Source: Lepiota brunneoincarnata
Taxonomy: Eukaryota; Basidiomycota; Agaricomycetes; Agaricales; Agaricaceae
Direction: 5' to 3'
Assembly: GCA_023014365.1 (NCBI GenBank)
Contig: JAEBUN010000005.1
Location: 558,001 to 622,000 of the forward strand
DNA: 64,000 nt
The position numbers and the translations under genes are program-made. Under the pieces are notes generated by a model. The model was not told the origin of the DNA. It saw only the letters and a program-made list of their open reading frames with translations, and made no database searches. Shown here one piece after another: positions 12,859 through 24,483 of the stretch (the stretch's first letter is position 1; the number at the start of each line of letters is the position of its first letter).

Positions 12859-14677
12859 ATGCCCATCCTTCCAGGAGCCCACAATATAATTATCAACAAC
12901 AGCTCTCTTGTAGATTGGTCGCAGCAAAGTGGACCGAGCGGTAAGTCGGATCAATTCATAGCCGGAATAAGCAGTACCACTGGCTGACCCCACTCGCAGG
13001 GATTCAAACCCTCCTCGAATCATCCATTCCAGAGGCTGCACACGATTCGTCTGCTCGCCACCCGCCTCCACGATGCTCCCATGGTACCCGTGAACAGCTT
13101 ATCAAGGACATAACATCCTGGGCACTCGCCACCGATGGCCCACCAATATTGTGGGTAAAAGGACCCGCTGGCGTCGGGAAGTCTGCCCTCGCACAAACAT
13201 GTGCGGAAAAAATGGGGCAAAAAATGGGGGCAGCGTTCTTTTTTTCACGTCCCAATCGACGAGAAGACGATTCGGATCGGTTCTTCACTTCTCTCGCCTA
13301 CCAATTCTCAACCCGTCTAGAAGCGTACTGCGAGGTGGTGGACAAGAAGATACGACGCGACCGGACCCTGGTCACGAAATCAATGTCTCGTCAGTTCGAG
13401 GAGCTAATTGTCCAACCGTTCCAGGAGCTGAAGGGCCAATGGGAGGCGATTGGGGAGATGATCGTATTCGTTGATGGCCTTGACGACTGTAGTGCTGAGG
13501 CTGCTCAATGCGAGATCATAGAGATCATTGCAGCATCCACCAGGGGGCAGATCACTCCGTTTCGCTGGGCATTCTTTAGCCGTCCTGAACCCCATATCGA
13601 GGCAACTTTCTCAACGGAAAATATTGCTACCCTGTGTCAGCAATCGATACTTTCCATCTCTCGCGAGACTGATGGAGATATTGAACTTTATCTCAGAGTC
13701 GGGTTTCAAAGTATTCTACGGCAGCATAACCTCACAAGATTGGTTTCCATGGCCCTTCGGATGACATCATTCGAACACTTGTCGACTGCCGCTGCAGGAC
13801 TCTTCGTCTATGCAGCTACAATAATTCGATTTGTCGGCCAGTCGAATTCACTCGGGCCCGAGGAGCAGCTACAGGCTTGTCCTTGCTGTTATCTCAGATA
13901 ACCCCAGTTATGTTATTTCAGGCTGCCCAACCGTTTGCAGAGCTTGACACATTCTATATGCTCATCATGGAGAGTGTCCCCCACAACATACTCCCTTCCT
14001 TGCAACTCCTTCTTTTGGCAACGACAGTCACTCCTGGAAGTCGTTCTGGCTGGTGCGCGCAACAGCTCGCAAACGTCGTGGGACTCAAGGAATTCAACTT
14101 CCGCACTGCATGTAACAAGCTTCGTGCCGTACTCTGTCTGCAAGAGCGATCGACCAGTCTAGAAACGCTTATTGACTCTTCCATCGACCAGGACCAACCT
14201 TTCAAACCAACAGACTCGAAAACGTTCTTCAAAACCGCAAGTTCTATCTTTGGACTCGCAGGATACATTTCGTTTTATCACAAGTCGTTCATCGACTTTT
14301 TAAGCGACCCAAATCGCTTCCAAGGCCTTCTGCATCCGGACGCCAGGCACTTGCCTAATATAATGTTCAGGCGATGCCTTGAAATCCATCGTCACTACGC
14401 CAGCAGCCACTATTACGATCCCCGGTGAGTGACCTACGCCTCCTTGCCTTTGCACAATCTTTGACTGAACAGTTAACTACCAGTGTCGGGTTCCCTCAGA
14501 CTAACACCAGGACATACCAAACTCAGCCACCTCTCCTAGCCTGGCCCGCCAAATCTGAATACGTCAACTTCCTTTCTAAAAAACGCCGCTTGCTACGCAG
14601 CAGTCAGGATGATGCTTCGACTACACTGTTCTTTTGATTTGGACCATCGACTACTACAGAACCTTGAGGACCTCTGA
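12859..14677 (+). CDS. NACHT-domain P-loop NTPase (NLR-like), frame broken
   Basis: A STAND-class NTPase of the mushroom NACHT type. Related fungal proteins are thought to act in non-self recognition and programmed cell death. Exon 1 is 12859-12940 (MPILPGAHNIIINNSS). Exon 2 begins at 13000 and carries HGTREQLIKDITSWA, Walker A GPAGVGKSAL, the Walker B-like FVDGLDD, and the sensor-type FSRPEPHIEATF. Near 13876 the frame shifts from GPEEQLQ to LSLLLSQITP, then continues through QPFAELDTFYMLIMESVP to FYHKSFIDFLSDP. The exon ends at 14424 (gtgagt), and the last exon probably starts near 14540 and ends LRLHCSFDLDHRLLQNLEDL at 14675-14677. No WD40, ankyrin or TPR repeats follow, so it is a short NACHT protein or a truncated one. 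The shift looks like one missing base, either a lesion or a sequence error. Confidence 0.75.
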
Positions 14678-16143
14678 CTATTGTAAAATAGTACACCTCT
14701 ACGACCTATACTGCGGCTCCATCACGTCAATGAAGACCTTTTTCCAGGACTGTTTGGGAACAAATAGGGGTGGATGAGCGGATTCTTCAAAAGGCGAGCG
14801 TGATTGTGTTTATCCTAGACTCGCATGGACTCAAAACGCATGTTTCTTAAAGATGCCAAGGAAACTCATCTGTCCCTATAGACCCAGCATCGTATCTTGG
14901 TTCTTCGTCCGACCGAGGTCACAAGAGACCCGATATACCGTAGGGCATGGCCACAAGAGAATTTTTGTCTGCCTTGGTGACTGATGGTGATGCATATTTC
15001 GTCGCTAGCCGTCCGGTTGAGCTGTGGTGAAAATAGCCAACGTTACGATTCTCTGGCCCTGTTCGCTTGGGGCCTGAACGAGAGCGAAAGGTTATTGGAG
15101 GGCCTTTGAACGGATAGCAGTGTCATGTGATTGTAAGTACGCTGTTCTTTCATATTTTGTCCTACTTTCAAGCAAGCTTTTCCCGATTAACAGATTACTC
15201 GAAAGCTATCAGTAGCGTCCAGGGAAAAGGTTGAGAATGATGTTTCTGCCCTAATTTGTCAGGGGGGGGGGGAGGGAACCTCCGAAGCCAACGTCTGCCT
15301 CTCTCTCTCTCCCCCAGTGTCGCCTGTATGGATGACGACCCAGCCAAACTTGGACCCCACTAGAGGGGCCAGCTCGCTGGCCTCGAGCTGCACAAGGTGC
15401 AGTGATCGGCGATCAGTATTTAGACTGGGGTGGGCCCTTAAGCATGCCGCAGCAGCAAACACGCGTCCCTGATCATGCCGTGAACGCAAAGACGAGCAAG
15501 TTCGACAACTTAGTTTTTGCCAGGTCCTGAACTAGCATTTGCGGCTACCTGCTACAGCGAACTACAACTACTTGATTCTTTATTCCAAAATTCTTCTAAC
15601 TACAGCGAAATAAATTAGTACTGAGAAACTGCAACCAACACGTGGATAGGAGCCAATAGACTAGAGGTCTGGAATGGGGGCTATGAAAGGTGGGTATGCG
15701 GCATGAGGGATTTGAGGAAGCGTCATTTGATGCATCGACGCGTCACCGACGTCGATGGGAGGTGAACCTCAGTGAGAGGTCTACAAGTTTTGGAGGTGGG
15801 GAAGGTTAAGAATAAGGAAGGGTTATTTGATGATGACGACCGTTACCCATGAAATAGTATACAAAAGAACGTGAAACTTGAGACTTTGAACTGGGGAGGA
15901 GAGCAGTAAGCGAGAGTAAGGAAATGAAAAACCAAGATGATGCGAAGAGATAGAGCAATATTGAGCGAAAGCGAAAAACCAACAACTGCCGCCAATTGTA
16001 ACATAGGAATCGTCCGTGCGACATTCTTCCGTTTTATAGCGACAAAGTCCAGCAAATTTTATCCTGATGCATGTCTCCTTGCCATCCAGGATTTTTGAAC
16101 GAAACAGTCATGACGAGAAGTCATGGCGAGGGAAGCCGGTCTT
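14678..16143. other. intergenic, no supported gene
   Basis: About 1.5 kb between the NACHT gene and the convergent acetolactate synthase gene. It holds a G run of 11 near 15262 and a short CT repeat near 15300. No gene or RNA was recognised. Confidence 0.5.
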
Positions 16144-18442
16144 TCATGGCTTCTTCCCCTTAGCCAACATAGGGTGTAGCAATTGCTCGTGCAAGGCCTT
16201 TCCAGCAGCCACCTACACAACCGTTATCAGCAAAGAGTCCAACGAAGAATATGAAGAACATTAACACACCATAGGGAACACATGCTCATGCTTATCCACA
16301 ATGCACTCCATCATGACAGGTTTCGAGTTATCGTACTCAAGGAACTCCTTCATCTTCTCCTCGAAGTTCTTCTGCATTGTGACAGCGGATGCCATGGACA
16401 CCCATAGCCTTGGCCAACGATACGAAGTCGGGGTTGGTCATTGCAGTGTGCGAATGGCGCTTCTCGTAGAAGAAGTCTAAGGCAAGAGGGAATTAGTATG
16501 TACGAATGTTGATCGGATGAAGTAGGTCAACTTGCCTTGCCATTGTACAACCATACCCTGGAACTCATTATTCAAGATGAGTGCTTTGACACCAATACCG
16601 AATTGTGAGGCAGTGGCCAATTCCATAGCAGTCATACTAAACGACGCGTCGCCGTCAATGTCTACGACAGTCTTGTGCGGAGCGGCGACCTTGGCGCCAA
16701 TAGCAGCTGGCAGACCGAAGCCCATGGTCTATTAAAATAATCAGTACTGAACAGTAAGGGTTGTAAAAGGGAACTCACTCCCAAACCACCCGAAGTGACC
16801 ATCGACCTCGGATACCTCCACCTATAGTGTTGCGCAGCCCACATCTGGTGCTGGCCCACACCAGTGGAGATGATGACATCCTCTTTCCTGTGGCTACACT
16901 GCCTATCCAACTCCTCGATAACTTCCTGCGGTTTCATCGTCTCACCCTTCTTAGCCTTCTCATACACGAACGGATAGGCACTCTTCCAGCGGCTGATATC
17001 GTTAAACCAAACCTCCCTAGGGGAGTGTTCGATCATCGGCACCATAGCAGCCAGATTGGTTGTCACATCACCTAGGATAGGGATGGAAGCATCAACAACC
17101 TTGTTGATGTTTTTTGGCTGAATCTCGAAGTGGATGATGCCGCCACGACCTTCAACAGCAGCAGCACGAGCGGCAGGTGCAAATGCATCCACCTTGCCAG
17201 TCACACGATCGTCGAAACGACTCCCGAGCGCAATGATAACGTCGGCCTGTTGCATGGCCATATTTGCGCAGACACTCCCGTGCATGCCGAGCATGTACAA
17301 AGAGCGCGGGTCTGTCTCGTCGAAAGCGCCGAGGCCTAGTAGGGTGGTGCACACTGGAATATTTCCTTTCTCGACCAACTCTTTCAGGAGTCGGGGACCG
17401 TGGGGAGAAGAAAGGATGCCGTGTCCGGCGTAGATCACTGGCTTTTGTGCCTGATTGATCAAGACGGCTGCTTGCTTGATTGACTGCAAGTCTGTTGGCG
17501 CGTCGACCATTTGCAAAGGGTTTGTAGGGAGACCGAGGTTGATACCGGGGGTGGTAGCTTTGTAGGATAGGGGAGTGCGGAGGATGCCAGCTGTGACGTC
17601 TTTGGGAAGATCAACGAGGACAGGGCCTGGGCGGCCTGAGGTTGCGATCTTGAAGGCTTCATTGATGCGTCTGGGTAGTTCAGCGATGTCCTTGACCATT
17701 ACATTCCATTTGGTGCAACTTCGGGAGATACCGACGACGTCAGCTTCCTGGAAAGCATCTGATCCAATGGCAGAAGTGGCCACTTGGCCAGTGAAGACGA
17801 TGAGGGGGGTACCATCGCTCAAGGCATCTTGCATCGCTGTGACGACGTTGGTAGCGCCAGGGCCGGAGGTTACAAGGACCACACCAGGCTTGCCCGAAAC
17901 ACGGGCATAACCTTCGGCCATATGGCCAGCACCCTGCTCGTGGCGGGGTAGGATGAATTCGAAATGGGGAGAGTTGTAGATGGCATCGAAGACGGGGAGA
18001 ATGGCACCACCAGGATAACCGAAAATGTGCTTGACATTGTGGCGAAGCATCATCTCATGGAAGATTTGACCGCCAGAGAGGCCGACAAAAGTGCGGTCCA
18101 ATGGAGCAGTGGGTGCAGGACCAGGACCGTTGATGTGGGTGGGAGGCAAGCGCACATTGTTGGGTGTAGGCACCTGTTGGAATCCTGGTGCGGGATTGGG
18201 CCGACTGCAAGAAGGATCGGTGGAGTGAAAGGGGGAAAAACACGGCAAACATACATAGATGGAGCAGGAGAGGCATTTGAGACGGTCGAGCGACTAATAT
18301 GGCGTGCGTGCTCGCGTACTCTCGACTTGGCATCGACGATGGAGGAGCTCCCAGCGGCAGTAGTTGAACGACAGCGCACAAAAGTGGTCGCTGCGGCCTT
18401 TTTGTTTACTGGGGCACAGAATCGAGCAGCAGGAAGAGCCAT
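16144..18442 (-). CDS. ILV2: acetolactate synthase catalytic subunit, mitochondrial
   Basis: Thiamine-diphosphate enzyme that condenses pyruvate to 2-acetolactate (or with 2-ketobutyrate), the first common step of valine, leucine and isoleucine synthesis in mitochondria. Exons: 18255-18442, 16779-18204, 16536-16728, 16270-16476 and 16144-16212, about 693 residues. The start at 18442 gives an Arg/Ala/Ser-rich presequence. Visible motifs are [12 protein letters not shown], the catalytic Glu in [15 protein letters not shown] (about residue 152), [15 protein letters not shown], and the ThDP/Mg site DIDGDASF with [12 protein letters not shown]. The third intron uses a GC donor (CAAG|GCAAGT). Exon 4 is 207 nt, one base too long: the frame must shift near 16363, between AEEL and [11 protein letters not shown], to reach the conserved HEHVFPMV end. 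Ala replaces Pro at the sulfonylurea-site position (GQVATSAIG, about residue 205). Identity is very secure. Confidence 0.95.
16477..16535 (-). other. GC-AG intron of the acetolactate synthase gene
   Basis: The donor on the minus strand reads CAAG|GCAAGT and the acceptor CCTTAG|AC. Only this split joins VVQWQ to [13 protein letters not shown] in phase, which matches the strongly conserved family sequence. The GC donor has the extended match to U1 that such donors usually show. Confidence 0.85.
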
Positions 18443-20292
18443 CGTGATTAGAATGCCCGACGGTGCCCAAGGGGGAAAGGAGGAGGAGAAGGAAGTTGAA
18501 TCGCTTGCAAACTTTTTCCTTGACTCGACTCGCACAATGCATAGGCCGATGGATGGAATCGGCCGACCCCACGAGTCACCTGATCTTCTCCACTTCTATT
18601 CAATACATTGAATTCGTCCTAAGAATAACGTTCCTTCTGTTCATCTTACCAAATTCCCGTTCATTTTCTGTTATCAGGCAAAGCTCTCCACGTCCCATCA
18701 CCCCGGATAATACTATTACTCTTGGTATAATTTCACAAATCTGCCTGAGAAATCATATGGCGCGAACACCACAGGCACCGACGCAACCCACCTCTGTCAA
18801 AGTGGCTAAACCCCTCTTTGCGTTATGCCCTTGTTCTAAACACCTGGATAGCTTATGGGTGTCTGATATCTCGCTGATTACAAGAGCTACTATCTTTTAC
18901 CTCGTACACCTGGGCATCCAAAACGGCTCTTCCATGCCAGTGTTTCCTCACAACTTGAACCTGCAGATTTCGCAAAGTCTTGCATCCGGCGTCAACTTCA
19001 CTAAGCGCCCTGCTAGTTAGGAGCTGCCCCGCACTCCTTTTCGGAAAATTCCGTTCTACCTGCATGCTCCTCTGACGGCCACTTACATATGCCTCATACG
19101 AGGTCTTGGACCCATTCTGATAGGCTGGACAGCTGTGTCACGGGAGTTCCCATGCTTGAACCAGAACCCACGACCGCAACAGTCGAGCTTGATTCTGGAC
19201 CCGGGGTCTTCAAATGCTCTTACTGGGTCCCAGCGGTAGCTATCTTCGTGGAGGACCCGAATAGCTTTGCGAAAACGTACTCAGCTGGCGAATTGGGTTG
19301 AACGACAGTTCTCTTTTTAATGAATGAGGACTATCCAAGGCGCCTATGGTATATGGGTCCTTCGTCGTTCAGCTCGCCTACGGCTCCCCCGAGACTCTTC
19401 TACAGTGTAGGCTAATCGCTTACTACCACCTACTGCGGGTGCTCATGAGGAATAGAAGCATTATTGTGAGTCGTATCTTTGGACCAATTTGTGGTTTTGA
19501 TGGGGGTTTGGGGGTTATGGCCAGTGTGAACAACATGACTGACGACGAGTACTGGCTTTGCCTCGTGTGTAATCCCATCTACTGCCTTGCATTTGGGATA
19601 AGCTGCTCAACTTTTTTCCGATGACTGATCGCTCTGAGAGTGCTTTTTATCAATTCAACTTACAACTTTTTTGACCTCGCTCCAACGAATACTATTCCCC
19701 ACCATCACAATGTACATGCACAACCTCACGAGATTCATGTCTCTCTTTTTTTCTCATCTCCCAAGTACTATACATTCTTATCTCTAGGAATGCGATGCAC
19801 AGCTCAACCTACCAACTCTCCCCTCCCGGATCAGGCATAGACTTGATCAGCTCTGTCTGACTACTTCGCTAAAGGATCGACAGATTTCAACCATGTAATA
19901 GGTATCGATAATTATGCTAAGTTCAATGAGAAGCTGACTGCGAACCGAATACAGAATCGGCCTACAACAAGGTTCTACGGTTATAGCGTGGTATACTGAT
20001 ACCAACTTGAATATTTTAGTTGTCCAAATAAAGAGCTAGTACGTTCATTGTGGAAATTTGCAAGAGATACTTTCGCACTTGGTGGCTGAGATATGAAATA
20101 ATAGAATAAACATAATTGGCAGTCGAAAGTGAAGTGAAGTCCAAGATTATGAAGTTCCGGCAGAAAGGATGGAAGAGGATATAAAGAAAAGTGGAGCGAG
20201 CTGAAGGAGCAATGGGAATATTAGAGTCCAATGGTGTTCTCCCTCCCCGCTTCTCCTTTGGTAAGGAACGTCGTCTACCCGCTTCGCAGGCG
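18443..20292. other. intergenic with one copy of a diverged duplicated segment
   Basis: Upstream region of the acetolactate synthase gene. At about 18781-19085 it contains a segment visibly related to 21616-21800, sharing blocks such as CTCTTTgCGTTATG, CCTGGGCATC, CACAACTTGAA and AATTCCGTTC-like strings with gaps. Several stop codons interrupt every frame. No intact gene was recognised. Confidence 0.45.
18781..19085. repeat. diverged duplicated segment, copy A
   Basis: Aligns by eye with 21616-21800. Shared landmarks in the same order are CTCTTT-CGTTATG, CCTGGGCATC, CACAACTTGAA and TTCCGTTC. Copy A carries about 40-50 extra bases before the last block. Open frames are short in both copies, so this may be a mobile-element or gene relic. 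Confidence 0.4.
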
Positions 20293-21491
20293 TCAGATGA
20301 TTCCTGGTGGAGGATTTCCCAGCTCCCCATCAATTTTCTCGGCAATAGCTGTATCCATATTCAACCCATATCGTCGGAAAGTGTAAAAAATGAGAGCTGC
20401 ATACGCAGCACCAGTTCCAAGGACGACAGATATAAAGATACGGAAGCCCAGGATAATCGTGTCTGTATGAGGGTTTGGAAAGCTATTTGAGGGAATGGGA
20501 CCGGCTCGCCACAAGAAAGTCATGATGCAAACGATGAAAGCAAGAATAGACCTGTTCAGTCAACACTAAGTTCTTTGCATCGCCCCGAGTAGGCAATCAC
20601 GCACCAGGCAAGCCAGATTGCTGGTAGTGCCAACATGACGTCCACAGCCCAGAGTGAAGTGGCGGTATCGTCCTTCGAAGCTTCCTGGAATTTCCAATGT
20701 CCAGGTTGATGGCGGAGCAGATTAAATATGCACCCTCACCGTCATCCACTCGATGCCAACGGTCGTCCTCTTCATTTGGGAAAACCGAATAACAAATAGG
20801 CAGCCGTAAAGCAAGCTCAGGAGCGCAGAAATGAGCGACCAGAAGGCGAGATAGCGAGTGATCGGATCACTGGCAGCACCATCTATCTGAAGCACGGTCA
20901 AGATTCCTCTGCATGTGTGGTGAGTGAGATAAGACAAGCTGGGGTATTTGAGCCGAGGACGGACGGAACAAGTAACGCGGACACAAAGTTAAATGTCTGC
21001 CACTCTTGGAGAAGGCCATCGACAAAACCTCCCCACTTCTTCCCAAGGCTCAGATACGAAGCAGGTAAACTGTAGACATCAGTAGCCGAACGAAGATTAC
21101 TCTCGAGCTCCGTTAGATGATTGAGGAAGGCTTTCCCGTTTCTAGGCAGGTTGAAAGGGGGTCCTGACCAGCTGCTTCCTGTTGCCATCTCGAACATGCG
21201 TTCCCGTGCCAGGTCAGCCTTGCAACCGAGGCACTCGATACGTGAAAGATAGAGGTTGGGCAGCCAGAGAAGGGAAAGCTTATAAAGCTGGTAGAATGGG
21301 GAGAGAAGATCTGTAATGCGCTTCCTCGTTTTATCCTGTGCTTTCCCCCCAGGTGTAGTGTCTGTCGTCCTTCGGCGGCCGGGAGGAGGAGGTGGTGGTT
21401 GGTCATTCGCTACATTGGTAACGTTGGCAGACTTGTCATAAAAGACTCCACCTTGGATCTCGAAATTGTAGGCTCCTTGGAAAAAGGGCAT
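20293..21491 (-). CDS. multi-pass membrane protein, function unknown
   Basis: Four exons read on the minus strand. The first starts at ATG 21491 (MPFFQGAYNFEIQGG) and includes a proline run and a Gly/Arg/Lys-rich segment. An amphipathic linker follows with GKKWGGFVDGLLQEWQTFN. The first junction joins ALLVP to GILTVLQIDGAASDP. A two-helix block follows (FWSLISALLSLLYGCLFVIRF), then an exon with WAVDVMLALPAIWLAW, and the last exon has two more helices and ends GELGNPPPGII at the TGA 20293-20295. At least four to five hydrophobic segments are visible. The FVSALLVPGILTVLQIDGA pattern recurs in uncharacterised mushroom membrane proteins as I remember them, but I assign no function. A diverged duplication lies on either side of the gene. 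Confidence 0.72.
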
Positions 21492-21615
21492 GGCATCCAC
21501 GCTGGTCAGGAAGGGAGGATAGGGAAGATGGGCGATTGATGGTACACCTTATAACAAGGTTCCACGTCTAAGGCTGAGGTCATCTTGAGTTGCATTATTG
21601 TTACGTGTAGGGAAA

Positions 21616-21800
21616 CCTACGCCCACCGTGAACTCCTCTTTACGTTATGTCGGCATAGGCTGCGGTGGCTGATGCCGTATGCCTGGGCATCTCAGACTGG
21701 CTCCGTGCTAATGTCTCTCCACAACTTGAAAATACAGGCTGGACAAATCCTACATCGCTCTACACTCGTCTTCTGGAAAGTTCCGTTCCACCCGCGCAAC
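21616..21800. repeat. diverged duplicated segment, copy B
   Basis: Counterpart of 18781-19085. One plus frame is open from about 21665 to 21919 and reads VCLGISDWLRANVSPQLENT, which looks protein-like but has no recognised family. Confidence 0.4.
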
Positions 21801-22444
21801 GACCACTGGAAGGACGTGCAATGCCATCAGCAAACACACAGTGCTTGGTCAGTCGTGTACCTACAACTCCACTACTCGCTCTGAACTTATATTTCGCCTC
21901 CGTCACAGATATGTCCTAACGCCCTGAGTCAGCCACTAGCACGATGCCGGTACACACCCACTAGAAGCTATAACAGCAATGGCATCAGTCTCTACCTCAA
22001 GAGTGTAACGGTCTCATTCCGTATTCTCATTGGGAATCTGGGGGAATACCGGACTAATTTCTATCCCTCAGAAATTGGGGCGCCCGCGTATATCAAGTAC
22101 AAGGAGCGTTCTGTCAGGCGCTCAAGTATGATCGCTCAGGGTGGACTTTGCTTCAGCATTAGGATTGATCCTTGCAACACGGGGCAAACCTCAAACACTT
22201 CTTTGGAATGAAACTTTACTCGGATACTTTCCTCGCCTCCCTCTGGTAGTGGAGCCCGCCCCAATAGCCATCATGCGTTTCCCTCCTTAGTCTCGAAGCA
22301 CATGGCTTGGGCACGATATAAACAGGATGGGCTGCTCGGACTCAACAGAACAGAAGCACGGAACCAGCGGCTCTCGCCCAGCCGATTAGGACGACGGAGA
22401 GACCAGTTCCAGTTACAGTCACCTCTGAGATAAGCCATCTTTGT

Positions 22445-23075
22445 CATAACCCATACTCTGTGATATCCCATAGGATTTTGGGTCTCCCAAGTTGGTTTGC
22501 AGGGGATTTGATGGTAAAACCCATAACTCTGCATTAACCTGTAACCCATAGCTCTGGGGCAGAAAAAGCCCATAGCACTGGTGACCATATATGGTAAACA
22601 GGTGGATCTGGAGCTCAACATTTGGACACTTGGACTGTGCTGGAGGCTCCAAGGACAGGATTTTGGATAGACCTAGCCATACAAACAGTTTCTACACCTA
22701 CTATGCTTCCCAAAAACCTAGTTGAGACACTCAAAAAAGGGCTTAGAAAACTCAAGCAACAGTCCCATTCTTGTAGAACTCTTCTTCAGAACAAGCTCTC
22801 ACAAGATCAGAAGATCACTGAGGAGGATGCTGAGTGGCTCAACAATGAGGCCAACCCCATTGAGATACCCACATTGATGATTATTTTACCAGAAAGTAGC
22901 TTTTGCTTGTTACATTTGATGTATAGACAAGCTCATCAGCTTCAACAGAGACAGGTACTTCACATAGATTTGTAATTGATTATTTTAATACTATTTTTTG
23001 ATCTTTTTCATAACCCATACTCTGTCATAACCCATAGCTCGGACCTTCTCCGAACTGCTATGGGTTATTACAGAG
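22445..23075. mobile_element. small repeat element with clustered AACCCATA motifs, possible non-autonomous transposon
   Basis: The motif cataacccata(c/g)ctctg or close variants occurs at 22445, 22516, 22541, 22566, 23009 and 23026, and once inverted at 23057-23075. The motifs cluster at both ends of a segment of about 0.6 kb whose centre carries one open frame (22703-22975). This arrangement suggests the subterminal repeats of a DNA transposon. I see no target-site duplication with certainty and no transposase catalytic motif, so the class is unknown. Confidence 0.45.
22703..22975 (+). CDS. short coiled-coil ORF inside the repeat element
   Basis: Ninety residues from ATG 22703 (MLPKNLVETLKKGLRKLKQQ) to TAA 22973-22975. 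The protein is rich in Lys, Leu and Gln, with a heptad-like pattern and the segment KITEEDAEWLNNEANP. From memory it resembles short ORFs found in repetitive elements of other mushrooms, but I cannot confirm that. A possible donor (CAG|gtactt) near 22953 may mean the frame continues by splicing. It sits between the two clusters of the AACCCATA motif, so it is probably element-encoded. Confidence 0.4.
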   Translation: MLPKNLVETLKKGLRKLKQQSHSCRTLLQNKLSQDQKITEEDAEWLNNEANPIEIPTLMIILPESSFCLLHLMYRQAHQLQQRQVLHIDL

Positions 23076-24483
23076 ACGACTGTATTCATATGCATAGTGC
23101 CCAAGTGATTAGGCAATTTGAGAGGCTCTTCTCGAGTAGTCCTTCGGGGCCGGGCTTCCCGGCCCGCTAATAGGGCAGCTCTTATTTGAACCGCTATCTT
23201 CTATCCCCGGAGGTCTCTTTTTTCCTCCCGTCATCACATAGATCACATTGCGCAACATATCACACATACCAAAATGGATTGAAGGGTTGACAGTTCGACC
23301 CAAGGCGGGTGGGAATTATGATTGCAGGAAGATGTGAGTGGCAAGCGGAACCACGAGCGTATGACTGGAAGACTGAATTACTTATAGCCTTCAGAACGCA
23401 AGTCTAGCCTTGCTTTTTTGTCTACGTAAATCCCGATGCATCCTCTTGGCGAGTTGTACGTCGGCTGGGCGCGGACACGAGGATCGGGAATCACCCTGAG
23501 TCATGGGGCCGAACAGTTATAACAACCTTACATTCCCCGCCATGGGTTCTCCTCTGGATGTCCTGGGGGCTCTTTTGACTGGAATGGACCTGTGTAACTG
23601 GCGCCTAATCATTAACCTCAGGTGAGATAGTTTTTCTCTGACAGTTCGAAGCGAACATCGTAGTCAATCATTCGCCGAAGGTTCCAAATCAATCATCCTG
23701 TAACGCCCAGGGTCAGCACCGGACATCAGCTGAGCCCTGTGTCCCACACCACCATGTTAACAACTCTGAAAGAGTTCCATCCGGACGCAGAGAGAATGCT
23801 TGCCGATCGTCGTGCATTCATCAAGCGAAAATCCTCCCCTCCGATTGGGCGGCACCCGGAGCTTCGCAGCTTCTTCATTGCGTGATACTTTATGCGCGTC
23901 TCCTCATGTCCGTGACAAGTAATAGGCCACTCAATTACCTCTGAACTGTTCCGACAAAATCTCATCAGCAATCAATATTCTCCGGCTGCGATATCAGTAG
24001 CTAACTTGGTATGATGAACACGCGTGCTACCCCAATCCTCGCTCCTCGCTATTCGGCTCATGGAGAAGCAAAGCCTTTTCTGCTCTTACTTGATCACATT
24101 TGTGCCGGTATACCCCACTTCTTCGCCGACCGTTTGACAGGCAGCTTAGAACGCGCCATCACGAGGAATGCTCCAGCTATATTTGTTGCTTCTTGATTGA
24201 TCCAACCTATGGATGGGAACATTTTATGGGCGTCTATTAACATTATTAACAAAACAGACTCACCGATTCAATTATTGTCAAGGGTTGATCACTTTATTTA
24301 GGAATAGCTTAGCGCCTCTCCGGACGGTCGAATTCTCTTCCGAAGCTGACTGCCGTCAGATGTCGGTGATACATGGGCTAAAAATTAACCAGTGGACATG
24401 AGGTAGAAGCCTGATTATAGGCTCAGGGTACCAGATATATTCCAGGCTGAAGGCCCAGTCGGACCCTTGTTCTCAGCCTCACT

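Larger units (their letters stand above)
21492..24483. other. intergenic with repeat element
   Basis: About 3 kb. It holds duplicated segment copy B (21616-21800), the AACCCATA-motif element (22445-23075) and otherwise no recognised gene. The rest is interrupted in all frames. Confidence 0.5.

Noticed and set aside
13850..13905. Intron with donor gtcggc in the NACHT gene that would restore frame
   Set aside because: Phase works but the donor is weak and the removed piece (GPEEQL) is conserved in the family, so a one-base lesion is preferred.
16330..16420. Micro-intron of 28-30 nt to explain the acetolactate synthase frame break
   Set aside because: Candidate donors are poor, it would delete conserved residues, and it is shorter than any other intron in the window.
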